NCBI GenBank assembly: GCA_017619275.1 | Contig: JAFZSR010000102.1 | Coordinates: 1 to 63,671 of the forward strand | DNA length: 63,671 bases | Direction: 5' to 3' | Source: Prevotella sp. | GTDB taxonomy: Bacteria > Bacteroidota > Bacteroidia > Bacteroidales > Bacteroidaceae | Shown: one piece after another, positions 53,647-63,274 of the stretch | Layout of the letters: each line of letters opens with the position of its first letter | How positions within the stretch are numbered: the first letter of the stretch is position 1 | Position numbers and translations under genes: made by a program | The notes under the pieces: generated by a model | What the model saw: only the letters and a program-made list of their open reading frames with translations | Told to the model about the DNA's origin: nothing | Database searches by the model: none

Positions 53647-56600
53647 ATGAAGAAAAGAATGATTCCCCTAAGCAATCTACGCAAGGCCGTTGCCATTGCA
53701 TTGCTGGCTGTTGCCGCTTGGAGCGGTGCCCAGGCCGCCCCCATCAGTCGTGAACAAGCACTACGCCAAGCGCGCCAGCTGCTGCAACAGCGTGGCGACA
53801 CACGCCAATTGGTGGCCGTGGACGACGACCTCAGCGTGGCCCCTGCCCGCCGCTCGCAACAGGGCGACGTCGCTGCCCCACCCTACTATGTGTTCAACCG
53901 TGGCATGGGCGAGGGCTTCGTCATCGTAAGCGGCGACGATGCCACCAGCCAGGACATCCTGGGTTATTGCGACAGCGGCACCTTCAACTACAGCCAACTG
54001 CCGCCGAACATGCAGGAGTGGCTCGACGACTACGCCGCGCAGATAGCCCGGTTGCAGGATAGCAATTCTAGTCCAACTAGTGATGCTAGTTATGCTAGTA
54101 ATACTAGTAATGCTAAAGCGCCTCGCCGCATACAAACCCATCCCAGGGTGGAGCAACTGATGAGCAGCCAATGGAGCCAAGGCAGCCCCTACAACGATGA
54201 GTGCCCGGAGTACTTCAATCTGGGTCGCTCGGTGACGGGCTGCGTGGCCACGGCCTATGCTCAGATTCTCTACTACCACCGAGAAAAGATGCCCATCGAA
54301 ACGCAGGCCAGTATGCCCGCCTACGACACTTGGACCAGCCATCCCACCTACGGTCAGCTGCATGTGGAGGGCATCCCCGCCGGCAGTCCTCTCGACTGGG
54401 AGCACATGCGCGACACCTACGGTGGCAGCCGCACGGCAGCCGAGAAGAAGGCTGTGGCACAGCTGATGCACTACTGTGGCGTGGGCGTGAAGATGGACTA
54501 CACCAACTCGTCGAGCGGTGCACAGAGTTACGAGGTCTACAACTCACTGCGCAACTATTTTGGCTTCGGCAACAGTGTCCGCTATGTCAGCGATGCTTCG
54601 AGCGACGACGAGTGGGACCAGCTCATCTACGACGAACTGGCCGAGGGACGCCCCGTCTACATCAGCGGTGCCAACAGCGAGGGTGGCCACGCCTTCGTGT
54701 GCGACGGCTACGACGGCAACCGCCTCTACCACATCAACTGGGGATGGGGCGGACTGAGCGACGGCTACTACTACCTGTCGAACCTGACGCCGGGCCAGCA
54801 GGGCATCGGCGGCAGCGGCGACGGCTACAATGGCTGGCGCGAGATTATCATTGGCATTGAGCCGGAGAACTACATGGAGAAGGCCATGACCATTGCTGAC
54901 GTCACAGCACGACAGCTGCTTACCAACGCCTTCGACCAAAACGGCGATGGCCATCTGAGCTATGGCGAGGCCGCCGCCGTGGAGAGCATCGGCACCGTAC
55001 TGCAAGGTTCAGGGGTGAGAACGCTGGGCGAGCTGCGTTATTTCACCGCCCTGACGGCCATCAACGACGATGCCTTCAGCGGCTGCAGTCAGCTCGCCAC
55101 GCTACAAATTCCCAAGCAGGTGGAGCACATCGGCGCCCGCGCCTTCAAGGACTGCAAGCAGCTGCAGGCGCTCACGCTGCCACAGACCATCGCCACGATG
55201 GGCGAGGAGGCCTTCAGCGGCTGCACAGCCCTGACAGCCATCAGTCTGCCCGCCTCGCTGCACGCCTTGCCCGCCCATGCTTTCAGCAATTGTCAGGCGC
55301 TCACGGCCCTGACGCTCCATGCAGGCCTCACCAGCTTGGGCGACGAGTGCTTCAGCAACTGCTTGGGCCTGACAAACTTCACCGTGAGCACCATGCTACC
55401 AAAGAACCTGCAGCTGGGCAGCAACGTGTTTGTCGGTTGCCCACTGGCCCAAGCCACGCTGCACGTGATGCAGGGCACACGTTCCTTCTTTGAGGCCGAT
55501 GCGCAGTGGCAACAGTTTGGCACGATGAAGGAACAGCGCGAGCTGTCGCGCGGACAGTTTGCCGCTCTCACCGAAGGTCAACTGGTGTACCTCTACCACG
55601 TTGGCACGGGGCGCTACCTCAGCAAAGGCGAGGCATGGGGCACACAGGCCATCGTTTCGACGGGCAGTCCGATGCGTTTCATGCTGCGCCGCAACACCAC
55701 GATGCCCGAAGGCACCTACTACCTCTACTCCAACGACACCGGCAAGGACGGCCACTATCTCTTCCGCACTTGGACCGACACCAACGTGGGCAACGGCGTG
55801 CTGGCCGCCTTCGTCGACGGCGGCAACGTGACGCAGACCGCCCACTGGGCCGTGGAGGACGTGGGCGACAACACCTACACCCTCGCCATCCCGCAGGGCT
55901 ATTCCAAATACGATGCTGCCTGCCGCTGGGGCGTGCAGACCAGCCACGAGAGCCAGGTGGCACAGCCCACATGGGGCGTCTATGCCGACGTGCCCTACGA
56001 AGGGCATGAGCTGGACTGCCAGTGGCGATTGGTGAATTACGACGCCGACCTGGCGGCCAACTACCAGGCGGCGTTGACCTTGGAGAACCTGCTGGCCGTG
56101 GCTACCGCACGCGGCAAGAAGACGGCTCAGGAGCAGGCGGTGTTAGACAATTTGGAGAGCACCACCGACGAGCTGTTGGCCGCCCAAGGCTCACTGCGCC
56201 GCAAGCTGAACTTTGTGGACTTTGCCGATGCCCTGGTGGGCCAGACCTGTCGCAGCTACTACGACCTGGATGCCGACGGCGAGCTCTCGGAACTGGAGGC
56301 CACGAAGATCAACGACCTGGGTGGACGCTTCTATAACACCGCCATTACCAGCTTCGACGAGCTGCAGCTCTTCACCAGCCTGACCGAGCTGTATGGCAAC
56401 AGCTTCGAGAACTGCCGACAGCTGAGCAGCATCATCCTGCCAGCCAGCATAGAGCACATCTACTATCGCGTGTTCATGAACTGTCAGCGTCTCACGACCA
56501 TCAATCTTCCCGAGCATCTGAGCATCCTGGGCGACAACGCCTTCGACGGCTGCTCGTCCCTCCGCACGGTGACAATCCTCGTCACCGACCCTTCCACCAT

Positions 56601-58455
56601 CTCCATGGGGCAGAACATCTTCCGTGGCGTGCCCCTGCAGCAGTGTACGTTGCGGGTGCCCTACGGTTGCAAGGAGCTTTACCAAGAGGCTCCCGTATGG
56701 CGCAACTTCGGCACCATCGTCGAGGTGCGCGGCAAGGCGCAGCCACGCTTCTCCCCACTACAGCCGAACACGCCAGGCTATCTCTACAACGTAGCCACAC
56801 ACAAGCTGCTCAACAAGGGCGAGGCATGGGGCACACAGGCCATCGTCGCACGGCAGGGAATGGTGTATGAATGGCGACGCGCGGCCTCAATGCCCGAAGG
56901 ACAATATTACCTATACTCCGACCAGACGGGTAAGGACGGCAAGGTGCTCTATCGCACCGACCAAGACTCGAAGGTGGGCACCGGCGTGAAGGCTTGCTAC
57001 GTCGACGGCTCGATACAGACACGCAGCTACTGGCAGGTGGAACAGGCCGACGAGGACGGTGGCCCCTTCTACACCCTTCAGGTGCCCGCCACCGACGGCA
57101 GCTACACCGAAGGACAATACTGGGGAACGCTGAGCAGCCACAAAAGCGACTATGCCAGCCCCACCGACGGCATCTACTGGGACATCGACATCAGCCAGTA
57201 CCGCCAGCAGTGCCTCTGGGCTTTCATCACCTTGGACGACATGCAGGAGGCTAAGGCCATGGACGATGCCGCCGAACAACTCAGCAAGCTCATCGCCACC
57301 GCGCAGCAGAAGCAGTTGGACACCACCGACGAGCAGGCCGTATACGACAATCGCGAGAGCACCTTAGAAGACATCAACGAGGCCATCCATTCGCTGCGCC
57401 AGAAGCTGCACTACATCGACATCGACGATAAGTGCGCACGCTCCATCTGCTTGGAGCAATGGGACGACAATGTCGACGGCGAGCTGTCGTGGGAAGAGGC
57501 TGCCGCCGTCACCGAGTTGGGCAGCGTGTTCGCCGCGCAGTCGACACTCAAAAGCCTCGACGTGCTGCAATACTTTACCAGCCTGACGAGCATCCCCGAG
57601 AACGCCTTCCGCAACTCCATGAGTCTGCAAACCATCTTCCTGCCCGCCAGCGTGACCACGCTGGGCAAGTACGCTCTCTTTGGCTGTTCGGCCCTGAAGT
57701 ATGTGGTGCTGCTCAACGAAGCCGCTATGGTGCCCTTGGGCGAGAGCAGCATCTCGCAGCGGGTGATGGTGTTTGTGCCAGCATCGATGATGGCCACCTA
57801 CGAGAGCGATGCCGCATGGAGCAAGCGCACACTGACCGTCTACACCGGTACGCCCGTCGTGACCGCACTGCCTATGGAGCGCCTCTATGGCCGCGTCACC
57901 GCAGTAGCCAAATGGGACCTCGCAGGAGCACCCATCAATGGCGAGCCCGCCATGATCTGCGACGAACTCGTCGTGGCCACCACCCCCGTGGGCACCTATC
58001 CTATTCACACTGCCCCTGGCACCATCACCACGTCAGGTCTGGTGTGCGTGGATGGCGTGCTCACCATCATGCCCGCCCCACTCACCATCACCGCGAAGTC
58101 GTACACACGCAGGAAGGGCGAGCCGAACCCGGAGTTTGAGCTGACCTACACAGGCTGGCGCAACCGCGAGACGGCCGACGTGCTGCTGCAGCAACCCTTC
58201 GTCAGCTGCGATGCCACGCCCGACAGTCCAGCCGGCGAATACGTCATCAGCGTGAGCGGAGCCGAGGCGCAGAACTACGACATCACCTACGTCAATGGCG
58301 TGCTCACTGTTGAAGACCCCGACGCCATCAGCGACATCCTACGTGATGCCGCCAACAGCCACAGCGTGTACTACGATGTGCAGGGTCGCGCCATCAAAAA
58401 CACTCCGCGCAGAGGTATCTACATCGACCGCCGCAAACGCAAGGTGGTGTATTGA
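53647..58455 (+). CDS. Secreted C10 (streptopain-like) cysteine peptidase with BspA-type LRRs, MBG domain and tag
   Basis: A 1602-residue secreted protein. Start at MKKRMIPLSNLRKAVAIALL (signal to about residue 30; an ATG three codons earlier is possible). Residues 31-~135 form the propeptide. The C10 catalytic domain (about 165-470) has Cys199 in SVTGCVATAYAQILYY and His348 in GGHAFVCDGYDG, then HINWGWGGLSDGYYYL. Next come three blocks starting with an EF-hand-like DxNGDGxLSxxE or DxDADGELSxLE, followed by BspA-type leucine-rich repeats (AFxGCSxLxxLxLP). A MBG/YDG-type domain (TITAKSYTRRKGEPNPEFELTYTGW) precedes the tag YYDVQGRAIKN...RRKRKVVY. The prodomain-protease junction holds a CTAG array. 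It has no small partner gene. Confidence 0.93.
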   Translation: MKKRMIPLSNLRKAVAIALLAVAAWSGAQAAPISREQALRQARQLLQQRGDTRQLVAVDDDLSVAPARRSQQGDVAAPPYYVFNRGMGEGFVIVSGDDATSQDILGYCDSGTFNYSQLPPNMQEWLDDYAAQIARLQDSNSSPTSDASYASNTSNAKAPRRIQTHPRVEQLMSSQWSQGSPYNDECPEYFNLGRSVTGCVATAYAQILYYHREKMPIETQASMPAYDTWTSHPTYGQLHVEGIPAGSPLDWEHMRDTYGGSRTAAEKKAVAQLMHYCGVGVKMDYTNSSSGAQSYEVYNSLRNYFGFGNSVRYVSDASSDDEWDQLIYDELAEGRPVYISGANSEGGHAFVCDGYDGNRLYHINWGWGGLSDGYYYLSNLTPGQQGIGGSGDGYNGWREIIIGIEPENYMEKAMTIADVTARQLLTNAFDQNGDGHLSYGEAAAVESIGTVLQGSGVRTLGELRYFTALTAINDDAFSGCSQLATLQIPKQVEHIGARAFKDCKQLQALTLPQTIATMGEEAFSGCTALTAISLPASLHALPAHAFSNCQALTALTLHAGLTSLGDECFSNCLGLTNFTVSTMLPKNLQLGSNVFVGCPLAQATLHVMQGTRSFFEADAQWQQFGTMKEQRELSRGQFAALTEGQLVYLYHVGTGRYLSKGEAWGTQAIVSTGSPMRFMLRRNTTMPEGTYYLYSNDTGKDGHYLFRTWTDTNVGNGVLAAFVDGGNVTQTAHWAVEDVGDNTYTLAIPQGYSKYDAACRWGVQTSHESQVAQPTWGVYADVPYEGHELDCQWRLVNYDADLAANYQAALTLENLLAVATARGKKTAQEQAVLDNLESTTDELLAAQGSLRRKLNFVDFADALVGQTCRSYYDLDADGELSELEATKINDLGGRFYNTAITSFDELQLFTSLTELYGNSFENCRQLSSIILPASIEHIYYRVFMNCQRLTTINLPEHLSILGDNAFDGCSSLRTVTILVTDPSTISMGQNIFRGVPLQQCTLRVPYGCKELYQEAPVWRNFGTIVEVRGKAQPRFSPLQPNTPGYLYNVATHKLLNKGEAWGTQAIVARQGMVYEWRRAASMPEGQYYLYSDQTGKDGKVLYRTDQDSKVGTGVKACYVDGSIQTRSYWQVEQADEDGGPFYTLQVPATDGSYTEGQYWGTLSSHKSDYASPTDGIYWDIDISQYRQQCLWAFITLDDMQEAKAMDDAAEQLSKLIATAQQKQLDTTDEQAVYDNRESTLEDINEAIHSLRQKLHYIDIDDKCARSICLEQWDDNVDGELSWEEAAAVTELGSVFAAQSTLKSLDVLQYFTSLTSIPENAFRNSMSLQTIFLPASVTTLGKYALFGCSALKYVVLLNEAAMVPLGESSISQRVMVFVPASMMATYESDAAWSKRTLTVYTGTPVVTALPMERLYGRVTAVAKWDLAGAPINGEPAMICDELVVATTPVGTYPIHTAPGTITTSGLVCVDGVLTIMPAPLTITAKSYTRRKGEPNPEFELTYTGWRNRETADVLLQQPFVSCDATPDSPAGEYVISVSGAEAQNYDITYVNGVLTVEDPDAISDILRDAANSHSVYYDVQGRAIKNTPRRGIYIDRRKRKVVY
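54068..54118 (+). repeat. In-frame 9-bp CTAG array at the C10 prodomain-protease junction
   Basis: CTAG occurs at 54068, 54077, 54086, 54095 and 54104 and a decayed CTAA at 54113, all 9 bases apart. It codes Ser-x-x triplets (SSPTSDASYASNTSNA), residues ~141-156, between the propeptide and the mature enzyme. Confidence 0.92.
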
Positions 58456-58494
58456 TATTCGCCACCACGTTTTCGGAAACGAATTTGGATAATT

Positions 58495-58539
58495 GAATCC
58501 ACGAATTTGAGAAAATCTCATATTCGTGGATTCTTTTTT
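58495..58539 (+). terminator. Rho-independent terminator after the C10 peptidase gene
   Basis: GAATCCACGAAT (58495-58506) pairs with ATTCGTGGATTC (58522-58533), with TGAGA/TCTCA inside, followed by TTTTTT. Between here and 58716 I see no convincing gene. Confidence 0.88.
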
Positions 58540-58716
58540 ATATTATCCCAAACCTATATAAAGCATATCCTTTACTCCAGTAGAATAAAAAAGATTACTA
58601 TTTATAGAGGAAATTGGTCTTAATGACCGTTTTAGCTTTATAATTTTCATTCGTTTCCAAAGCTTTTCAATATCCTCTGCCGGCAGGTTCGTTGCCTTGA
58701 AGAAAAACAAGACGGA

Positions 58717-58800
58717 GGGGCGCAGCACTCCGCCCATCGGCGGAGGCTGCGCCCCATCGTAGTCTTGGGCAGCCACCCTCAGCAAACGTTCTGAGGGTGG
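58717..58800 (-). terminator. Two hairpins ending the minus-strand giant gene operon
   Basis: CCACCCTCAG (58773-58782) pairs with CTGAGGGTGG (58791-58800). GGGGCGCAG (58717-58725) pairs with CTGCGCCCC (58747-58755), with CTCCGCC/GGCGGAG inside. Past the second, the minus strand reads T-rich. They follow the small protein stop at 58822. Confidence 0.65.
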
Positions 58801-58821
58801 CAGCAGTCGTGTGCGAGCGGC

Positions 58822-59010
58822 CTACCAGTCCTCGTCGTCCCAGAGGCTGTTGCTATGGCGTGAAGCTGCATCACTACCATCACCTCCTGTTAGGTTTGCA
58901 GGTATGACTACATTGCCACTACTATTCACGCCACTCGATGAAGCTATCATCTTGTTTGTCTCAACCAGCACCACTTTTGTTTGGGGCTGAATATATGCTG
59001 TCTTTTTCAT
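58822..59010 (-). CDS. Small acidic protein paired with the second giant secreted protein
   Basis: A 62-residue protein starting MKKTAYIQPQTKVVLVETN and ending ASRHSNSLWDDEDW, with SSSGVNSSGN and GGDGSD in the middle. No signal peptide or membrane span. It is the clearest member of the three-protein set in this window (with 34391-34567 and 51327-51500). It begins 22 bases after the stop of the 1329-residue secreted protein gene on the same strand, with no promoter between, and is followed by two terminator hairpins. Function unknown: a modified peptide precursor, a secreted signal, or a chaperone or regulator for the large partner are all possible. I have no evidence to choose among them. Confidence 0.78.
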   Translation of the reverse strand: MKKTAYIQPQTKVVLVETNKMIASSSGVNSSGNVVIPANLTGGDGSDAASRHSNSLWDDEDW

Positions 59011-59032
59011 TATTGCTTTTTATTTGAGGTTA

Positions 59033-62000
59033 TTACTTAATGACTTTCTTTCCGTTCACCACGTAGACGCCCTTCTGCATGGACTCCACACGGCGACCGT
59101 TCAGGTCGTAGATGCCTTCTGCTGCGACCTTATCGGCTGCCAGCTCGGCAATGCCCGTTTCATCATCAATGGCAATACGAATGCCATCGGCACCGTCAGG
59201 AATGATGAAGTAAGCACGGAGACCCTTGATGGCGCCCCCAGTGTTGAGTTTCTTGACGCTTCCGTCGGTGCTCAGGTAAGCTATGGTAACGTCTGTAGGC
59301 AATGTCTTGTTGTAGATCTGAGCAGCGAACTGGTAGCTGCCGTCGCCCACGGTAACACCGTCGGTGGCAACCACGGCCACACCTTCAAAAACGGGATTCA
59401 CTACTTCTGCAGTAGGTTTCACCAAATAAGGTTTGCCAGCCTCAATGGCAGTGGCATTCTCGAATATCAACGTATTATCCTCAACATCATTAGTAAACTC
59501 CCTGATCGATGCTCCATTTAAGTCCGAAGCTGCAATCTGCTCGGCGGTCAGCGAGAAGGGCACGCTGAAGGTGCTCCACTTGTCGGCAGGCAGCGTGCGG
59601 GTGAGCGTCACGTAGGCACAGTCGCTAGCAGTAGGAGCCTCAGTTGCATCCTCCGAAATAGTCATTACAACGGCCTTGTTGATGTGGAAGCCAGTCATAA
59701 AGGAGTTTCCATTTACAACAACACTCAGCACGTAGTCGGCAACATCTTCGCCTGTTTCAAAGTACAGCTTCACGCTCTTCAGTGCATTGGCTTCGGTACA
59801 GGCAGTGCCATTCTTTCCAAAACTCTTCGTGGCCACAGTGGTTCCGTTCTTCAGGATGGTCAGGGTGAAGTCGTTGTTTTGGTCACTAGCCCATGAGCAG
59901 TACTTGGCCTCTGCCACATACATGGTGCTGGCCTCAAGGGGCATGGTGTAGCCAGGTATCTCACCATAGGTGTAGGTACCCGGATGTACGAACAGACCCA
60001 CCTCACCGTCGCCCAGACAAGCCTTTCCATCTTCGCCGTTACCCTTGAAGGTCTGGCGAGTGTTACCGCTCACTGTGGTCCAGCCGGTCAACACTACGTT
60101 CTCACTGGTGGCTTGGATAGTAGCATTAGCCAGGTCACCGTCGTAGATAGCATCTAAGTCGGTAACGTTGACCGTCCATGAGTCGTTCAGCGCTTCGTTC
60201 AGGGCTGTAGTAGCTTCCACAACAACACTACCAGCTGCAGTCTGTGTGTCGATAGCCTTAGCATTGGCCAAAGCCACACAAGCATCCACATTGTTGTAAG
60301 GAGCGTATTCGTCAGTCTCGAAGCCAAGTGTATATTCTTCGGCAGCGGTGATAGCATTGTTCAGGGCAGTAATTTCTCCTTCTGTTGCCTTTGACTCGTA
60401 GCGAGTCAGTGTCCAGTCGTAGAACGGCATCCAAGGCACACCGCACCAAGAGGGCGATGCAATACCAATGGTGAGATTCTGACCTGCAGCAACGTAGGCA
60501 TAAACAGTATTCACATAAGTATCATCGGTAGAGGCGTGCAAAGCGGCATTGTCAGCCAACTGATAGTCGTTCCAGCTCTTCAGCTGCGTATAGCTGTCAT
60601 TAGCATAGATCCATGCTGTCACATTGGCCTCACTACCAGCGCGGGTAGCAGCATTCGCTTCAGCTAAGCGCCACACGGACTTAACGGTAATCTTATAGAT
60701 GCCTTCAGGCAGTCCGCTGACGGTCTGCTCGGCACCTCCAATGTAGTTCCACACCTCAGCGCCACCATTGAAACCGATGACATCTGCCCCCTCAGCTTGG
60801 TTGCGACGATTTGCATTATAGGAAACGGCAGTCCAGCCATCAGCATTGCTGGCCAGTGAAGCATTGGTGATCTTATCGGTAGCGTCGGTCATACCATAGT
60901 CGGTAGTGAGCAGTGTCTCAAAAGCTGCTGCCGTAGTAGCAGTCTTGCCGGCAGCGGTGGCAATGGCAGCCAACTCGCTGTCCTTTCTATCGGCGAGTTT
61001 GGAGGCATAATCACTCTTGCCGAGCAGTGTCCAAACAATGGCATCGCTCTCGGTAGTAGTGGCTGTCAAGTAGTTATAGCCAAATGTTTCCTCTTGGGCA
61101 GTAGTCATATATTTGCCATCGGTGGTCTTCAGATAGAAGCCATCAGAAGCAGGAGCGATAGTCCAGTGATAAGCCGTGCCCTGGTCGGTATAGGTACCCA
61201 AGTTCAGGTATTTGCTGACATTATCCACGAGCGACTGGTCAATGTTCTTCAGCGTATAGGCACCATCGGTCTGTATGGCTGCATCGAATGAAATACCGAA
61301 CTTGTCGGTAACTGCTTCAGTACCCCAGCTTCCTCCGCGAGTAAGATAATTCTCCGTGCCGTTGCGTTTGAAATAATAAACACCGTCTGCAATAATACCA
61401 GTTTTGAAATTGACGCTCACAGCGGCATTGCTTACATTTTGTCCGGCAAAACCCACGACATCAGCAGGCAGTGTCACAGTGTACTCAGAGTTGAGGTCAA
61501 GTGTCACGTCGCTGAAGGTGGCGGTGAGCACATTGCCTGAGAGCGAGAGTGCGCCGGTGGTAATTTGCGAGCCGCCTTTGGACAGCGTGACTGTAGCCGA
61601 AGAATTTAGGATTGCGAAAGAGGCATCGGGATCAGTTGTCGACTCGTTGGCAAAAGTATATGTGATTGTGGTTAGCGACTTTATGAAATCATTATTAGTA
61701 ATACTGACAGTAGCATCACCAACATTATATGAGAAGGTATCAAAAGTGATAGCGAGACTATTATTAGTTAATGACTTCACGTAGTAGCGTTTAGCCTCTA
61801 AAACATTATCCTCTTCTGTGAGGGTTATGTTACCTGTTGCTTCAGTGGTGATTTGAGTGCCATCAGCAGTACAGATGATGTCGGAAAGATTTGACGCATT
61901 GGCTTTATAGTTATTAGCGGCAGCTTGAATGTCGAAATAATACCATGTGCCGGCATCCATAATGCCATCTTCGGGCAAGGGAATTGCATCATTGACCAGA

Positions 62001-63022
62001 CAGCTGCCGATGTACTCCAGGTAGAAGTTGTCCATAATAGTCCATGCATTTCCCGCTGTAGTGGCATTCTTGATTCCTACCTTCAGCTTGTTGTCCACTA
62101 CTACCGTTGACACGGAATTTGCATATTGTCCTGCCAAAAAAGCAACAGAGGCTCCAGCCATATTATCTGGTGTACCTTCGTTATTTGCGTTAAAGATGGC
62201 AATAGGTTCCTTGTCTTCATTAGCATAAAGATAGGAAGGATTGGCCGCATCGGCATTGTTATAGAAAGCCTGATTATGCAAGACGTATTTGCCGTTAGCT
62301 ACCGAAACGCTAATGGTTTGACTGATATCAAATCCCCTTCCATACATCTCTGCGCAAGTGTTCTCCTTTGTTCCGCCTGAATAATTAGTCCAGTCAGTTG
62401 TATTCGACCACATCACCAACTCCCAAGGATGGTTGAAGTCTGTGTTACGTAACATATATGTACAATCTCCAACAGCTTGTCGAGTAGACATAGGGATAAG
62501 CAACCAGTAAGATTTCAAATCATCAGTATTACTACCAGCCCTAACGAATGCACCCATCTTGCTCTGATAAAGACCATCTTTGTATTCAATGAAGAGGTAT
62601 TTGTCACCAGTTTTGATGGTATAGGCATTGGTATATCCATCCACAGAGACGGACTCAAAAATCCATTCTGCGCTACTTCCCATATCTACATAAGGTTCTT
62701 CTTTGCCATCTAGATTAAGGCTCCCACTTTTTGCATCTGAACCATTTGCAGAAAATGGGGCTGTTGCAATTGAATATCCACTTCCTGAAGTAGCAAGTGT
62801 AATAACACGACCAGCATGGTCTATCGAGGCATGTGTACCATAGTCCATACCATCTGTCAAGAACATTCCGCTACCAATGTTGTAAAGGAAGAAATTCCCT
62901 CCCGCAGCTACCTCTACACCATTTGTGTACGTTTGATTGTACGAGGCTTGCGCAAACACAGAATTACCACCCCCAGCAGCGAATAGTGCGAGGGCCGCGA
63001 ATAGAAGTTTGAGTTTTTTCAT
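59033..63022 (-). CDS. Giant secreted modular protein, paralogue of the 45882 gene product
   Basis: A 1329-residue secreted protein; start at MKKLKLLFAALALFAAGGGNSVFA (a reading from 63121 would add a non-signal extension). Residues ~35-200 are a lectin-like beta region (GGNFFLYNIGSGMFLTDG ... KYLFIEYKDG), followed by a beta-sandwich domain, an Ig-like segment (TITYTFANEST...VTLSKGGSQI), a second lectin-like region (YYFKRNGTENYLTRGGSWGTEAV), FIVAR-like helices, and another beta-sandwich. The final ~200 residues match the module in the 45882 and endonuclease proteins: KWSTFSVPFSLT, GKPYLVKP, FEGVAVV, LRAYFIIP, DDETGIA, ending IYDLNGRRVES...YVVNGKKVIK. It probably binds glycans or host polymers. 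The promoter is at 63065-63095 and a small protein gene follows. Confidence 0.85.
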   Translation of the reverse strand: MKKLKLLFAALALFAAGGGNSVFAQASYNQTYTNGVEVAAGGNFFLYNIGSGMFLTDGMDYGTHASIDHAGRVITLATSGSGYSIATAPFSANGSDAKSGSLNLDGKEEPYVDMGSSAEWIFESVSVDGYTNAYTIKTGDKYLFIEYKDGLYQSKMGAFVRAGSNTDDLKSYWLLIPMSTRQAVGDCTYMLRNTDFNHPWELVMWSNTTDWTNYSGGTKENTCAEMYGRGFDISQTISVSVANGKYVLHNQAFYNNADAANPSYLYANEDKEPIAIFNANNEGTPDNMAGASVAFLAGQYANSVSTVVVDNKLKVGIKNATTAGNAWTIMDNFYLEYIGSCLVNDAIPLPEDGIMDAGTWYYFDIQAAANNYKANASNLSDIICTADGTQITTEATGNITLTEEDNVLEAKRYYVKSLTNNSLAITFDTFSYNVGDATVSITNNDFIKSLTTITYTFANESTTDPDASFAILNSSATVTLSKGGSQITTGALSLSGNVLTATFSDVTLDLNSEYTVTLPADVVGFAGQNVSNAAVSVNFKTGIIADGVYYFKRNGTENYLTRGGSWGTEAVTDKFGISFDAAIQTDGAYTLKNIDQSLVDNVSKYLNLGTYTDQGTAYHWTIAPASDGFYLKTTDGKYMTTAQEETFGYNYLTATTTESDAIVWTLLGKSDYASKLADRKDSELAAIATAAGKTATTAAAFETLLTTDYGMTDATDKITNASLASNADGWTAVSYNANRRNQAEGADVIGFNGGAEVWNYIGGAEQTVSGLPEGIYKITVKSVWRLAEANAATRAGSEANVTAWIYANDSYTQLKSWNDYQLADNAALHASTDDTYVNTVYAYVAAGQNLTIGIASPSWCGVPWMPFYDWTLTRYESKATEGEITALNNAITAAEEYTLGFETDEYAPYNNVDACVALANAKAIDTQTAAGSVVVEATTALNEALNDSWTVNVTDLDAIYDGDLANATIQATSENVVLTGWTTVSGNTRQTFKGNGEDGKACLGDGEVGLFVHPGTYTYGEIPGYTMPLEASTMYVAEAKYCSWASDQNNDFTLTILKNGTTVATKSFGKNGTACTEANALKSVKLYFETGEDVADYVLSVVVNGNSFMTGFHINKAVVMTISEDATEAPTASDCAYVTLTRTLPADKWSTFSVPFSLTAEQIAASDLNGASIREFTNDVEDNTLIFENATAIEAGKPYLVKPTAEVVNPVFEGVAVVATDGVTVGDGSYQFAAQIYNKTLPTDVTIAYLSTDGSVKKLNTGGAIKGLRAYFIIPDGADGIRIAIDDETGIAELAADKVAAEGIYDLNGRRVESMQKGVYVVNGKKVIK

Positions 63023-63064
63023 AAAGTAAAATATTAAGTTAGTAAATAATACAGTTCCAGCTTG

Positions 63065-63095
63065 CAAAGGTACGGCTATTTTGCGAGACGGCCAA
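63065..63095 (-). promoter_or_regulatory. Bacteroidetes-type promoter of the second giant gene
   Basis: On the minus strand TTGG (63095-63092), a 19-base spacer and TACCTTTG (63072-63065). The leader is about 36 bases. Confidence 0.75.
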
Positions 63096-63199
63096 AACTT
63101 TTCTGAAAAAAATCGTTTCAAATATTTCTAAAGGCCTAAAACTATGCATTTTGTCACTCTTTTGTGCCATGACGAGGGTTCAACGAGAAGGCGGCCAAT

Positions 63200-63273
63200 G
63201 AGACGCAAAAAAATCTCGTACGAGATTTTTTCAAAAGTCGTTAGTTTTTTTCAAAAAGTCGTTACCAAAATTT
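63200..63273 (-). repeat. 21-bp tandem array with terminal palindrome (copy D)
   Basis: The reverse complement of 45511-45584, identical over 74 bases, with the palindrome at 63208-63231. Relative to the gene it precedes it has the same orientation as copy C. Confidence 0.93.
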
Positions 63274-63274
63274 T

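Noticed and set aside
58543-58785. An 80-codon open frame on the minus strand
   Set aside because: It runs through the terminator hairpins of the opposite operon, has no promoter or recognisable family, and starts in a GC-rich hairpin.
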